The notes: a model not told the origin generated them from the sequence alone. Positions 32,874-41,411 are shown, numbered from the stretch's first letter. The stretch: 52,918 nt of DNA from Actinomycetota bacterium (GCA_005778835.1 SXMG01000165.1:1-52918); one strand, 5' to 3'. Numbers and translations are program-made.

Positions 32874-33680
32874 TCAGCGCGGTCGGCGCCTCCAGTCGGG
32901 CACGGTGAGCAGAATGGCCGTCGCGCTGAGGGCGACGCCGGTGAGGCCGAAGAGCAGGCTGCCGGTGCTCTGGGCTCCGCTCGCAACGAAGGGCAGGTCG
33001 TCGGGCAGGCTGATGCCGATGCTGACGTACGGAAAGACGGCGGCCACGACGATCGCGCTGCCGGCGATGCAGGCCGCGGCGAGCATCCGGCGCACGGTCA
33101 GAAGCTGGTCGGCGGCAATCGAGGGCAGCAGGGCGAGCACCGCGACGCCGAGCACGACGGCGAGCGAGAGCAGCACCCAGATGCCGAGCGTGATCGTGAA
33201 GCCGATGCGCGAGGCGGCGCCCCACGCGGCGTAGACCTCGTCGAGGGTCAGCATGCCCTGCGCGATCACGAGCGGCTGCTCAACGGCGAGCGTGTAGGCG
33301 CCCACGGCGATGAGTCCCAGGAGGGCGGCCGCCGCACCGAGGCCGACGCGACGGCGCAGTCCCGGGTCGGGCAGGGGATCGGGCTCGGGAGGAAAGATGA
33401 TGCGCTGGCGCGGAACAATCGGCTCCGCGGGGCGCGGCGCATCGGGCCCCACCTGCGCGAGGTCGACCCCGTCGAGGTCGGCCATGAGCGCGCCCGAGCC
33501 GATGCGCTTGACGCCGCGCACGACGGCAGCCGCGTTGAGCACGCCGCCGAGCAGCACGAGCGCGAGGCCGAGCCACGCGAATGCGGGCTCGCCGCCTGCG
33601 ACGAACGCGCTGAGGAAGGCGAGGGGGGCGAGCAGCAGGCTCGTGAGCCCCCAGCGGAACAGCTGCCCGGTCGTGCGCAT
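32874..33680 (-). CDS. Membrane protein of unknown function
   Basis: This is a 268-residue protein with about six hydrophobic segments: 10-28, 34-52, 112-130, 155-180, 195-220 and 235-258. A soluble loop of about 50 residues in the middle is Pro/Asp-rich (DAPRPAEPIVPRQRIIFPPE). No family is recognised. It is the next gene upstream of the ytrA-like operon on the same strand, but the operator lies between, so it is probably transcribed separately. Confidence 0.75.
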   Translation of the reverse strand: MRTTGQLFRWGLTSLLLAPLAFLSAFVAGGEPAFAWLGLALVLLGGVLNAAAVVRGVKRIGSGALMADLDGVDLAQVGPDAPRPAEPIVPRQRIIFPPEPDPLPDPGLRRRVGLGAAAALLGLIAVGAYTLAVEQPLVIAQGMLTLDEVYAAWGAASRIGFTITLGIWVLLSLAVVLGVAVLALLPSIAADQLLTVRRMLAAACIAGSAIVVAAVFPYVSIGISLPDDLPFVASGAQSTGSLLFGLTGVALSATAILLTVPDWRRRPR

Positions 33681-33744
33681 GCGCGTCTCCTTGTCTTCGC
33701 GAGTCGTCGCCGCAACCCTAGCCGTCAGGCCATAGCCTCGCGGG

Positions 33745-34602
33745 GTGCGTGACTACGGCGACGACGTGCTCTCGGGCGATTGGCGTGCGGCCTCGCGCCG
33801 CGTCATCGCCGAGGTGCCCGCCGAGCTCGACCTCGTGGTCGAGCTGCCCGAGGGTGACGCTGCCGACAACGCCGCGGGCTTCGTCGGTGCCGTCGTGCTC
33901 GTCGACGCGGGCAATGTTCACCTCGAAGATCGCCACGGCCGCGTGCGCGTCTTTCCGCTCGGGCCCGGCTTTCTCGTCGAGGGCGAACCCGTGCGGCTCG
34001 TGGCCCCCGTCGCGACGGTCGCGCAAACCGGTCGCGCCCGCACGGCGAGCGGCTCGTTCGCGGTGACGGATGCTCGCGCCCGCGTCGCCCGCGCCAGCCG
34101 CATCTGGGTCGAGGGCAGTCATGATGCCGAGCTGGTCGAGCAGGTCTGGGGCGACGACTTGCGCATCGAGGGCGTGGTGGTCGAGCACCTCGAGGGCGCC
34201 GATCACCTCGCCGAGCGGTTGGTCGAGTTCGGTCCGTCAGCGGGGCGCCGGGTCGGGGTGCTGCTCGACCACCTGGTGCCCGGGTCGAAAGAGTCGCGAC
34301 TGGCTGCCGACGCGCTCGCACGGGTCGACGCGCGGCACGTGCTCGTGGTCGGGCATCCGTTCATCGACATCTGGCAGGCGGTGCGTCCGACCTCGGTCGG
34401 CATCGCGGCGTGGCCCGACGTGCCGCGCGGCATCGACTGGAAGACCGGCACGTGCCGAGCCCTCGGCTGGCCGCACGAGTCTGCGGCTGATCGCGCAGCG
34501 GCCTGGCGGCGCATTCGCGGCAGTGTGCGCGGCTACGCGGACCTCGACCCCGCGCTGCTCGGCCGCGTCGAGCAGCTCATCGACTTCGTGACCGCCGACT
34601 AG
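33745..34602 (+). CDS. DUF3097 family protein
   Basis: This is a 285-residue cytoplasmic protein with the DUF3097 features VEGSHDAELVEQVWGDDLRIEG (Toprim-like stretch), VVVEHLEGADHL, GVLLDHLVPGSKESR and VGHPFIDIWQAVRP. The family is conserved across actinobacteria; the Asp-rich strands suggest a Toprim-type metal-binding fold, but no activity is established. The GTG at 33745 follows TAGCCT by 6 nt with no Shine-Dalgarno sequence, so the mRNA is probably leaderless. Confidence 0.92.
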   Translation: MRDYGDDVLSGDWRAASRRVIAEVPAELDLVVELPEGDAADNAAGFVGAVVLVDAGNVHLEDRHGRVRVFPLGPGFLVEGEPVRLVAPVATVAQTGRARTASGSFAVTDARARVARASRIWVEGSHDAELVEQVWGDDLRIEGVVVEHLEGADHLAERLVEFGPSAGRRVGVLLDHLVPGSKESRLAADALARVDARHVLVVGHPFIDIWQAVRPTSVGIAAWPDVPRGIDWKTGTCRALGWPHESAADRAAAWRRIRGSVRGYADLDPALLGRVEQLIDFVTAD

Positions 34603-34607
34603 CGCAG

Positions 34608-34628
34608 CCGCCCGAGGAGCGCGGGCGG
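34608..34628 (+). terminator. Hairpin after the DUF3097 gene
   Basis: CCGCCCG-aggagcg-CGGGCGG is a 7-bp stem that begins six bases after the stop codon. It has no T-run. Confidence 0.5.
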
Positions 34629-34652
34629 CGAATAGGCACCGGAAATGACGAA

Positions 34653-34680
34653 AGCCGCCCCACGTCATCGGGGGGCGGCT
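34653..34680 (-). terminator. Terminator of the cold-shock gene
   Basis: AGCCGCCCC (34653-34661) and GGGGCGGCT (34672-34680) form a 9-bp stem. Read on the minus strand it is followed by TTTCGTCATTT, placing it as the cold-shock protein terminator; it may also stop transcription from the other side. Confidence 0.75.
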
Positions 34681-34724
34681 CTCGTGTGTCTCAGCTCAAG
34701 CGGACTCGAGAAGACGGGAGGGAA

Positions 34725-34928
34725 CTAGAGCGGGCGGATGTTCTCGGCCTGCAGACCCTTGGGGCCCTGCGCGACGTCGAATTCGACCTTCTGGTTCTCG
34801 TCGAGCGAGCGGTACCCGTTCGACTGGATGGCGGAGAAGTGCGCGAACACGTCGGCGCTTCCGTCATCGGGGGTGATGAAACCGAAACCCTTTTCGGCGT
34901 TGAACCACTTAACAGTGCCTGTCGTCAT
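34725..34928 (-). CDS. Cold-shock protein, CspA family
   Basis: This 67-residue single cold-shock domain protein has RNP1 KGFGFI (about residues 13-18) and RNP2 VFAHF (about 27-31). It acts as an RNA chaperone that binds single-stranded RNA. AAGGAG lies just upstream of the ATG at 34928. The mRNA leader of about 60 nt contains a palindrome that could form a hairpin, as is common in temperature-controlled csp genes. Confidence 0.97.
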   Translation of the reverse strand: MTTGTVKWFNAEKGFGFITPDDGSADVFAHFSAIQSNGYRSLDENQKVEFDVAQGPKGLQAENIRPL

Positions 34929-34952
34929 TACTGACTCCTTGTTACTCACGGA

Positions 34953-35003
34953 GTTTCGACTGTCGAAACCACCAGTCGAACCACTCATGAATCCTGCTCT
35001 ATA
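34953..35003 (-). promoter_or_regulatory. cspA-like promoter and leader palindrome
   Basis: On the minus strand, a -10-like TATAGA lies at 35003-34998. The leader then holds the 17-bp perfect palindrome GTTTCGAC-T-GTCGAAAC (34953-34969), with a further half-site AGTCGAACC beside it (34975-34983). In RNA it would be a 7-bp hairpin with a 3-nt loop. The remaining spacer to 35185 shows no other structure. Confidence 0.5.
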
Positions 35004-35185
35004 CGAGAGCACGCACTGCTTGCACTGCACGTTCGGATCGCCGAGGCGTATCAACTTCACTGCTGAGAGTAGTGCACCCCGTCGGGTTCAACCCCATCCT
35101 TCACCGAGTTGTTACATGACGAGTGCACAGCGATCGCCGAGCGAAGAGCCCTACCGTAGAGCTCTCGACCCCCAGGAGTGACTGC

Positions 35186-35758
35186 ATGAGCTTCTTCGAC
35201 CGCCTCTTCGGTGCCCCCACGCCCGAGCCGGAGCAGCGCCGAGCCGCCCCCCGCACCGACGACGATCGCGCCGTCGAGCGGTACCGCTACCTGCTGCAGA
35301 CGGCCCCGCCCGAGACGATCGAGCAGGTGCACACCGAGGCCTTCGCGAAGCTCACCCCCGAGCAGCGTCGGCTCGTGTTCGACGAGCTCGCGCGCACGGC
35401 TCCCGCGGGCGAGGCGCCCGCCGACGACGAGCCGGCGACCCTCGCGCGCGCCGCCACCCGTTCAGAGCTGCGCCAGCCCGGCACGATGGAGCGCTCGCTC
35501 GCCGGCCCCTCGTTCGGCCAGATGGTCGGCGCCTCACTGCTCGGTACGGTCGCGGGTTACGTCATCGGCTCCGCGCTCGCGAGCGCCTTCTTGCCCCCGA
35601 TGGATGCTGGCGCAACGGATGCCGGCGGCGCCGAGTCAACCGACCCCGGCGCTGATGCGTCGGGCGGCGGCGAGGACCTCGCCGGTGGCGACTTCGGCGG
35701 CGATGCGGGCGGAGACTTCGGCGGCGGCTTCGGCGACTTCGGCGATTTCGGGTTCTAG
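35186..35758 (+). CDS. Small protein with a hydrophobic segment and Gly/Asp/Phe-rich tail
   Basis: This is a 190-residue protein. It starts with MSFFDRLFG, followed by a helical region (VERYRYLLQTAPPETIEQVHTE) and LTPEQRRLVFDEL. One hydrophobic segment at about 112-133 (GQMVGASLLGTVAGYVIGSAL) is followed by a low-complexity tail of GGDFGG-type repeats ending in FGDFGF. AGGAG precedes the ATG at 35186. The function is unknown; similar actinobacterial proteins are sometimes mislabelled as cation ATPases. The gene ends 3 bp before the DUF427 gene and is probably co-transcribed with it. Confidence 0.78.
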   Translation: MSFFDRLFGAPTPEPEQRRAAPRTDDDRAVERYRYLLQTAPPETIEQVHTEAFAKLTPEQRRLVFDELARTAPAGEAPADDEPATLARAATRSELRQPGTMERSLAGPSFGQMVGASLLGTVAGYVIGSALASAFLPPMDAGATDAGGAESTDPGADASGGGEDLAGGDFGGDAGGDFGGGFGDFGDFGF

Positions 35759-35761
35759 ACC

Positions 35762-36259
35762 ATGGCGAAGCGGCAGCGCATTGAGCCCGGCCCGGGGCAG
35801 GAGTCGGTCTGGGACTACCCCCGACCTCCGCGGGTCGAGCCCCTGCACGCCCGCGTGACGATCGAGCTCGGCGGCCGCATGATCGCCGACACGACCCAGG
35901 CGGTGCGCGTGCTCGAGACGAGCCACCCGCCGGCGATCTACCTGCCGCCCGAGGCCTTCGTCGAGGGCGCTCTGCAGCCCGCCGAGGGCTCGTCGTTCTG
36001 CGAGTTCAAGGGCCGCGCCGGCTACAGCGACGTCGTGAGCGGCGACGTGCGCGCCCCGAAGGCGGCGTGGCACTACGCCGCCCCGAGCCGCGGCTTCGAG
36101 TCGATCGCGGGTTACGTCTCGGTCTACCCCGGCCGCATGGACCGCTGCACGATCGACGGCGAGACCGTGCAACCGCAAGAGGGCGACTTCTACGGCGGCT
36201 GGATCACCGCCAACATCGTGGGCCCCTTCAAGGGCGGCGAAGGCACCTGGGGCTGGTAG
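35762..36259 (+). CDS. DUF427 family protein
   Basis: This is a 165-residue cytoplasmic protein matching DUF427: ESVWDYPRPPRVEP, VRVLETSHPPAIYLPPEAF, FCEFKGRAGYSDV and the C-terminal FYGGWITANIVGPFKGG. The compact beta-rich fold has no proven activity. It starts 3 bp after the preceding stop codon, so the two genes form a unit. Confidence 0.92.
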   Translation: MAKRQRIEPGPGQESVWDYPRPPRVEPLHARVTIELGGRMIADTTQAVRVLETSHPPAIYLPPEAFVEGALQPAEGSSFCEFKGRAGYSDVVSGDVRAPKAAWHYAAPSRGFESIAGYVSVYPGRMDRCTIDGETVQPQEGDFYGGWITANIVGPFKGGEGTWGW

Positions 36260-36332
36260 CCCGAGCTCAGGCGACACCGCGTTTCGGGCAGCCGAACTGC
36301 GCGTTCCACAGTGCGCTGGCACACTGTCGTAG

Positions 36333-37427
36333 GTGATCGAGCAGGCTTCTTCCCCCTCAGCGCCGACTGCCGCCGACCTGCGCCGGTGGCGCGGCTACCT
36401 CGCCGACGAGCGAGCCGAAGCAGCGGTCTACCGCGACCTCGCCGTGCGCCGCACGGGTGAAGAGCGCGAGATCCTTCTCGCGCTCGCCGACGCCGAGGCT
36501 CGGCATGAGGCGCACTGGATGGCCCTGCTCGGCGAGCACGCCGATCGGGTGCCGGCCGCCTCCCTGCGCACGCGCATCCTCGGCGTCTTCGCGCGCCGTT
36601 TCGGCAGCGTCTTCGTGCTGGCCCTGGCCCAGCGCGCCGAATCGCGGTCGCCCTATGAGCGGGATGCTCACGCGACGGCCGCGATGGCCGCCGACGAGCG
36701 CATCCATGGTGAGGTGGTGCGCGGGCTCGCCGCGCGCGGACGCCAGCGCCTCTCGGGCACTTTCCGCGCGGCGGTGTTCGGCGCCAACGACGGGCTCGTG
36801 AGCAACCTCGCCCTCGTCATGGGCATTGGTGCGGCGGGCCTCGGCCCGGGCACGGTGCTGCTCACCGGACTCGCTGGCTTGCTCGCCGGAGCCCTGTCGA
36901 TGGGCGCGGGGGAGTACGTGTCGGTGCGGTCGCAGCGCGAGCTGCTCGACGCCTCGACTCCCGACCCCGAGGCGCACACGGCGTTGCCGCACCTCGACGT
37001 CGACGCGAACGAACTCGCACTCGTCTATCGAGCGCGCGGCATGAGCGAGGCCGAGGCGATCGAGCACGCGCGCGGCGTGCTCGCCGACTACGACCCCGCG
37101 GTCGCCGCGGCACGCGCGGCCGAGGCCGAAGCCGAGCAGCACGTCGCCATCGGGTCGGCGTGGGGCGCCGCGCTCTCGAGCTTCGCGTTCTTCGCCTCGG
37201 GCGCGATCATCCCGGTGATTCCCTACCTGCTGGGCCTCGAGGGGCTCCCGGCGATCGTCACGGCTGCGGTGCTCGTGGGGGTCGCGCTGCTCGTCACGGG
37301 GGCGATCGTGGGCGTGCTCTCGGGTGCCTCCCCGCTCAAGCGCGCACTGCGGCAGCTCGCGATCGGCTACGGCGCCGCGGCCGCCACCTATCTGCTGGGC
37401 TTGGCGTTCGGCACGACGATCGCGTGA
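36333..37427 (+). CDS. Ferritin-like domain fused to a VIT1/CCC1 transporter (MbfA-like)
   Basis: This is a 364-residue protein. Residues 1-145 are a rubrerythrin-like four-helix domain with candidate iron ligands in DERAEAAVYRDL, DAEARHEAHW, ALAQRAESRS and MAADERIHGEVV. Residues 150-364 are a VIT1/CCC1 transporter with VFGANDGLVSNLALVMG and MGAGEYVSVRSQRELL, plus four to five helices. Fusions of this kind (MbfA, erythrin-VIT) export iron or manganese and protect from peroxide. The start is a GTG at 36333. No Fur or DtxR box was recognised upstream. Confidence 0.93.
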   Translation: MIEQASSPSAPTAADLRRWRGYLADERAEAAVYRDLAVRRTGEEREILLALADAEARHEAHWMALLGEHADRVPAASLRTRILGVFARRFGSVFVLALAQRAESRSPYERDAHATAAMAADERIHGEVVRGLAARGRQRLSGTFRAAVFGANDGLVSNLALVMGIGAAGLGPGTVLLTGLAGLLAGALSMGAGEYVSVRSQRELLDASTPDPEAHTALPHLDVDANELALVYRARGMSEAEAIEHARGVLADYDPAVAAARAAEAEAEQHVAIGSAWGAALSSFAFFASGAIIPVIPYLLGLEGLPAIVTAAVLVGVALLVTGAIVGVLSGASPLKRALRQLAIGYGAAAATYLLGLAFGTTIA

Positions 37428-37662
37428 TCGTTCGTACCCGAAACAGGTGATTCACAGGTTCGTGGGTCAGGCTGGAGTGTTGGCGCCGACGCCGACAGGG
37501 GCGAGTGCCGCCGGTGTGACTATGGCCACCGGGCGGGTGCTGTGACCTCCTGACCTCATGGGTCGCCTCCTCATTGCGAGCGCGGCGAGGTCGAATCGCG
37601 CAACGACGTGCACTCACCGTGTCCCCGGCCTGACCGCCGCCACCAGGAAGTGTTTTCTCCCC
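37428..37662 (+). other. 235-bp spacer before the M23 peptidase gene
   Basis: In-frame sequence is open from an ATG at 37558, but the signal peptide argues for a start at 37663. A search by eye for a c-di-AMP (ydaO/yuaA) riboswitch, common before actinobacterial wall hydrolases, found no convincing core. No promoter was fixed. Confidence 0.3.
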
Positions 37663-38334
37663 ATGCTGCATTTGCTGCACCCTGCTCTGCCGCGCGTAGC
37701 GGCCCTCAACCCGTACCGACTTCGACAGACCGCGCTCGTCGCGGCGGCCGCCCTCGTGGCCATGAGCGCACTGCTCGTCAACACCGTGCCGGCGGCCATC
37801 GCCGTGGCGAGCGAGCCTTCTGGCGAGCCGGCACCGCGCACGCAACTGATGTCGGTCGCGACGATCGAGGCGACTCCGCTCGAAGCGCTCGAGTACACCG
37901 TCGACGTGCGACCGGCACTGCAGTACCCGGTGGGCGCTGGCGCCCCCGTCGGCAGCGGCTTCGGCCCGCGCGATGCCGCGTGCGGCGCGTGCTCGACCAT
38001 GCACCAGGGTGTCGACTGGAACCCCGGCCGCGGCTTCCCCATCGTGGCCATTGCTGACGGCGTCGTCAGCAAGGTCGTCACCTCAGGAAGCTCGCTCGGC
38101 GTCTACGTCGTCATCGACCACGTCATCAACGGTCAAGAGATCTCGAGCGTCTACGGACACATGGAGAACGGCTCGCTGACCTTGAGCGTCGGCCAAGAGG
38201 TGCGCGGCGGCGACCAGGTCGGCTCGGTCGGCAGCACCGGAGTCACGACTGCTCCGCACCTGCACTTCGAGTTGCGCATCGGTGGCCGTGCGATCAACCC
38301 GGCTGCGTGGCTCGCGGCCAACGGCGCGCAGTAG
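37663..38334 (+). CDS. Secreted M23 (LytM-type) peptidase
   Basis: This is a 223-residue exported protein. Residues 1-50 are a long signal peptide (hydrophobic core ALVAAAALVAMSALLVN). The mature part is a LytM domain with all residues present: zinc ligands H114 and D118 (HQGVDW) and H201, and catalytic H166 (YGHM) and H199 (PHLHF). It should cut peptidoglycan cross-bridges, or act as an activator if inactive, but nothing is missing. I chose ATG 37663 because it begins the signal peptide; AGGAAG lies about 13 nt upstream, rather far. Two cysteines (CGAC, 107-110) just before H114 may form a disulfide. Confidence 0.9.
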   Translation: MLHLLHPALPRVAALNPYRLRQTALVAAAALVAMSALLVNTVPAAIAVASEPSGEPAPRTQLMSVATIEATPLEALEYTVDVRPALQYPVGAGAPVGSGFGPRDAACGACSTMHQGVDWNPGRGFPIVAIADGVVSKVVTSGSSLGVYVVIDHVINGQEISSVYGHMENGSLTLSVGQEVRGGDQVGSVGSTGVTTAPHLHFELRIGGRAINPAAWLAANGAQ

Positions 38335-38406
38335 CGCGGCTGCGTCGAACTCATAGGCGCTGCGCGACGCCGTGACGCGCTCAAGTCTCCGGCAGTCAGT
38401 GATCCG

Positions 38407-39126
38407 CTAGCTTCCTGGCAAGCCTTCGGCTCTCGTTCGGAGTGCCCCAAGACCCTCGGCGATGTTTTCGACAATGCTGGACGGTGCAACTTCAATCCAC
38501 GGTGGAGCGTTAGAAGCAACCGCGAACATCAAGGGATGGTCGAACTCGCGCAATCGGATCGAGATTCCGGTCGCCGCAATCTTGTAGATCTTTCGGTCTA
38601 AGCCGACAACGGTTATGTCCTCCACATCCTCCCAAGAGAACCGAACTCGCACCCCAAACTTGAGTATCCCACTCGCCAGCATGAAGCCATCATCGGATGC
38701 GGCGAGCACGGTCGCGAGGCCGTTGAGACCGACCGCCCTTTCCAACGGCATGCCTCGCCTAATTGAGGGCTGAAAGTTGCGGATACCTGCAACGATCAGT
38801 GTCTCTTCTGTCGGGAACATTTGAACGACACGCGCCTGGTTTATTCGGAGGAATGAGCCAGCGAACACGATGGGAAGGAAGGCCAATGTAATGATCACAA
38901 AGGAAAGCAACAAGCGGCCTGGAAAATCATCCCAGGCGGTTCCGGACATCGTGGGGTTCAGCTGCTCAGCCACCCGAACTCGGCGGTTCACATTTTCAAG
39001 CAGCAAGCCTGTCGCAAGCACTAGCGTAATCAACCAGTACAAGACAACCCGTCGAAGCATTCGCCACATCCTTTTCGGCAACTGTCCACTGGTCTCTCTT
39101 GGACCAAGGTCTACTTCAAATTCCAC
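38407..39126 (-). CDS. Two-helix membrane protein of unknown function (PH-like C-terminus)
   Basis: This is a 239-residue protein. Two hydrophobic helices (about 26-44 and 74-94) are followed by a soluble domain of about 140 residues with alternating strands (ILKFGVRVRFSWEDVEDITVV and KIYKIAATGISIRLREF), resembling the PH-like domains of bacterial membrane proteins. The GTG at 39126 has no good ribosome-binding site; ATG 39069 is an alternative. GC content and codon use are clearly lower than in the neighbours, which suggests transfer. It is divergent from the lipoprotein gene. Confidence 0.7.
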   Translation of the reverse strand: MEFEVDLGPRETSGQLPKRMWRMLRRVVLYWLITLVLATGLLLENVNRRVRVAEQLNPTMSGTAWDDFPGRLLLSFVIITLAFLPIVFAGSFLRINQARVVQMFPTEETLIVAGIRNFQPSIRRGMPLERAVGLNGLATVLAASDDGFMLASGILKFGVRVRFSWEDVEDITVVGLDRKIYKIAATGISIRLREFDHPLMFAVASNAPPWIEVAPSSIVENIAEGLGALRTRAEGLPGS

Positions 39127-39201
39127 ACCGAGCTAGTGAGAGAGCTGCGGGTTACACGCCGGGATACGCGGGATGCAATTGGGGCGGCGGAGGTGGGGCA
39201 A

Positions 39202-39699
39202 GTGTTTTCCAATAGGCGAAGCAGAATCCGAGTACTCGTCGCAGGCTGCACGACACTCTGTCTATTGCTTGCTGGGTGCGTACCGCTCACAGTAAACAAC
39301 GCGGACCCCATGGGCATCAGAGAGATCGAAGGACGCGTCCAACTTCTCGTGTGTTCGCCCATCGCCCTCGAACGAGCACTGATCGTCGTCCGGCAGAACG
39401 GGCAACAGGATGAAGGGCAGACCTTCATATCTTGGGCTGGAGAGCTAGAGGTTGACGCCAACGAAGCAGTCGATCTGGTCGACGCATTCTTGCCATCGAG
39501 CGACACGTCGCTCCTCGGTTTTGAGGGAATGGGAGTCGATATTGGCAGTGAACTGGACGTGATTCTCTACTCAAGTTCAGCTAGTACGGGTAATCAATCG
39601 ACAAGCTTTCGATTCGACAACACGCTGCCCACTGGATCGGCTTGGCTGGGTAGCGAGGGTTCAAGCGCGTCGGATCCATGCGTGAGAGCTGGATCCTGA
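39202..39699 (+). CDS. Lipoprotein of unknown function in the low-GC islet
   Basis: This is a 165-residue protein. A signal peptide with basic start (SNRRSRIR) ends in the lipobox LLLAGC near residue 26, followed by a domain without known motifs (EIEGRVQLLVCSPIALERALI). I chose GTG 39202 because GGAGG lies 8 nt upstream; the frame is open from 39136. Codon use matches the adjacent divergent gene, not the chromosome, so both probably arrived together. Confidence 0.68.
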   Translation: MFSNRRSRIRVLVAGCTTLCLLLAGCVPLTVNNADPMGIREIEGRVQLLVCSPIALERALIVVRQNGQQDEGQTFISWAGELEVDANEAVDLVDAFLPSSDTSLLGFEGMGVDIGSELDVILYSSSASTGNQSTSFRFDNTLPTGSAWLGSEGSSASDPCVRAGS

Positions 39700-39724
39700 C
39701 CTCCGGCACTAATTTCCAGTCCCA

Positions 39725-39865
39725 CTAGTTCGATGGACGTGAGTGGCTCCGGACTGCTTGAAGCTCCGCGAGGTTGATCACCCGCGTGTTGCAGTCGCTC
39801 GATGGCACGAAAAACTCAAGCCGAGCATCCCATCGAAAAGCGGCTCCGCTCCGAACACCTTGTGC
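39725..39865 (-). pseudogene. Possible 3' remnant of a lost gene
   Basis: A 46-codon frame without a start reads FRWDARLEFFVPSSDC followed by a NTRVINLAELQAVRSH stretch and ends at TAG (39725-39727). It looks protein-like and lies in the low-GC islet after a TAA (39866-39868). No homologue is recognised. It could be the tail of a gene deleted on insertion of the islet, or chance. Confidence 0.3.
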
Positions 39866-39931
39866 TTACACTGAGCCACGGCGATCGCTTCGAGTGATCG
39901 TCGATTCTCGACCCGCACAAGGAGCCTCTCG

Positions 39932-41398
39932 ATGTCGATTACCACCGCCCTTCGCGAGTTCGAGTTGCAGACGCGGCCGATTCACCCGGAGACCCGCAAG
40001 GCTCTCGATCTGCGGTGGCAGAACCTGCCCGAGCACGCGAAGACGCCCGAGCAGCTGCTCGGCAAGTGCGCGGTGGGGTGCGAGGGCACGCACGGCGTGT
40101 TTCCGAAGTGCAACCTGACCTGCTCGCCGTGCTACCACTCGGCTGACGCCAACAAGGTGCGCATCGACGGCGACCACACCGTGACTGAGGTCACCAAGCA
40201 GATGGGGCTGCTGCGACAGATTCGCGGGCCGCGCGCACACGCGCAGCTCATCGGCGGCGAGGTCAGCCTGCTGCCGGCCAAGGCGCACCGCGACACGCTG
40301 CTGGCCATGCGCGCCGTCGGCCGTGAGCCCATGTCGATGACGCACGGCGACTTCGACTATGACTACCTGCTCGATGTCGTTCTCGACGACGACGGCAAGC
40401 CCGTCTTCAAGAAGGTCTCGTTCGCCGCGCACTTCGACTCGCTCATGCGCGGGCGCCGTGGCGCTGTGCGGCCGAAGAGCGAGGCCGAGCTCAACCCCTT
40501 CCGTGAAGAGTTCGCGAAGATGTTCGCCGACCTCAAGAAGGAGAAGAGGGTCGACTCGTACCTCGCGCACAACATGACCGTGACGCCGACCAACCTTGAC
40601 GAGGTCGAGCAGGTCACGCGCGACGTGCTCGAGATGAACTACGACATGATGTCGTTTCAGCCCGCGGCCTTTATCGGCGACGACCGCCGCTGGAAGGAGA
40701 ACTTTCAAGAGGTCACGATCGACGCGGTCTGGGATCGCATCGAGGCCGGCGTCGGCCAGAAGCTGCCGCACAAGGCAGTGCAGTTCGGCGACCCGCGCTG
40801 CAACCGCCACACCGTCGGCGTCATGGTCGAAGGCCGGTTCGCCTCGGTGCTCGATGCCGACGAGCCGAAAGACATCGCTGCGCGCGACCGCTTCTTGAAG
40901 CATTACGGCGGCATGATCTTCGGCGACATTCCGCGGTGGGCGCTCACGATCAAGGTCATGCGCGCCGTGCTGAGCCACCCGCAAGACCTGCCCCCCATGA
41001 TCGGGCTCGTCAACCGCATCCTCAAGCGCGGCGGCGGCCTGCGCGCCGTGATTCGCGCGGCGCGTCGCGGCAAGGTCAGCTTCAAGACCTTCGTCGTACA
41101 CAATTTCATGGATGCTGAGCAGGTGAAGCCCGCCTGGCAGCTCATGCAGCAGGGCGTCGTGGCTGATGACCCGCTCATCAAAGAGACGCAAGAGCGCCTC
41201 GGCTCGTGCATGTACGCCATGGCGCACCCCGAGACCGGCGAGATCGTGCCCGCGTGCGTGCAGCACTCTGTGCTCGACCCGATCGAGAACATCGGACTGC
41301 GCACGCTGCTGCCGCTCGAGCCCAAGGGCGAGCGCAAGACCGGCATCACGAACGGTCGCGCTGCCGAGCTTGTGGAAGAAGGCGCCTCGCGCTGGTAG
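39932..41398 (+). CDS. Radical SAM protein of unknown function
   Basis: This is a 488-residue protein with the [4Fe-4S] binding motif CNLTCSPC (CxxxCxxC) at about residues 60-67, preceded by conserved CAVGCEGTHG. The SAM-binding GGEVSLLP is about 45 residues later. The second half holds further conserved cysteines (DPRCNRH, GSCMYAM and VPACVQH) that may bind an auxiliary cluster. The reaction is unknown; the family is found as single genes in actinobacteria. AAGGAG precedes the ATG at 39932. High GC returns sharply here, marking the end of the low-GC islet. Confidence 0.9.
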   Translation: MSITTALREFELQTRPIHPETRKALDLRWQNLPEHAKTPEQLLGKCAVGCEGTHGVFPKCNLTCSPCYHSADANKVRIDGDHTVTEVTKQMGLLRQIRGPRAHAQLIGGEVSLLPAKAHRDTLLAMRAVGREPMSMTHGDFDYDYLLDVVLDDDGKPVFKKVSFAAHFDSLMRGRRGAVRPKSEAELNPFREEFAKMFADLKKEKRVDSYLAHNMTVTPTNLDEVEQVTRDVLEMNYDMMSFQPAAFIGDDRRWKENFQEVTIDAVWDRIEAGVGQKLPHKAVQFGDPRCNRHTVGVMVEGRFASVLDADEPKDIAARDRFLKHYGGMIFGDIPRWALTIKVMRAVLSHPQDLPPMIGLVNRILKRGGGLRAVIRAARRGKVSFKTFVVHNFMDAEQVKPAWQLMQQGVVADDPLIKETQERLGSCMYAMAHPETGEIVPACVQHSVLDPIENIGLRTLLPLEPKGERKTGITNGRAAELVEEGASRW

Positions 41399-41411
41399 TC
41401 GTTCGGCCCCG

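Larger units (their letters stand above)
38335..39931. other. Low-GC islet between core genes
   Basis: From just after the M23 gene to just before the radical SAM gene the GC content drops to roughly 55% by eye, and codons such as CAA, ATT, GTA and TCA become common. It holds two divergent orphan genes and a coding remnant. No integrase, transposase, tRNA or flanking repeat was found. Confidence 0.65.

Noticed and set aside
35186-35758. Cation-transporting ATPase
   Set aside because: A label sometimes given to similar proteins, but there is no DKTG phosphorylation motif and only one hydrophobic segment.
37428-37662. c-di-AMP riboswitch before the M23 peptidase
   Set aside because: The conserved core blocks of the ydaO/yuaA element could not be found.
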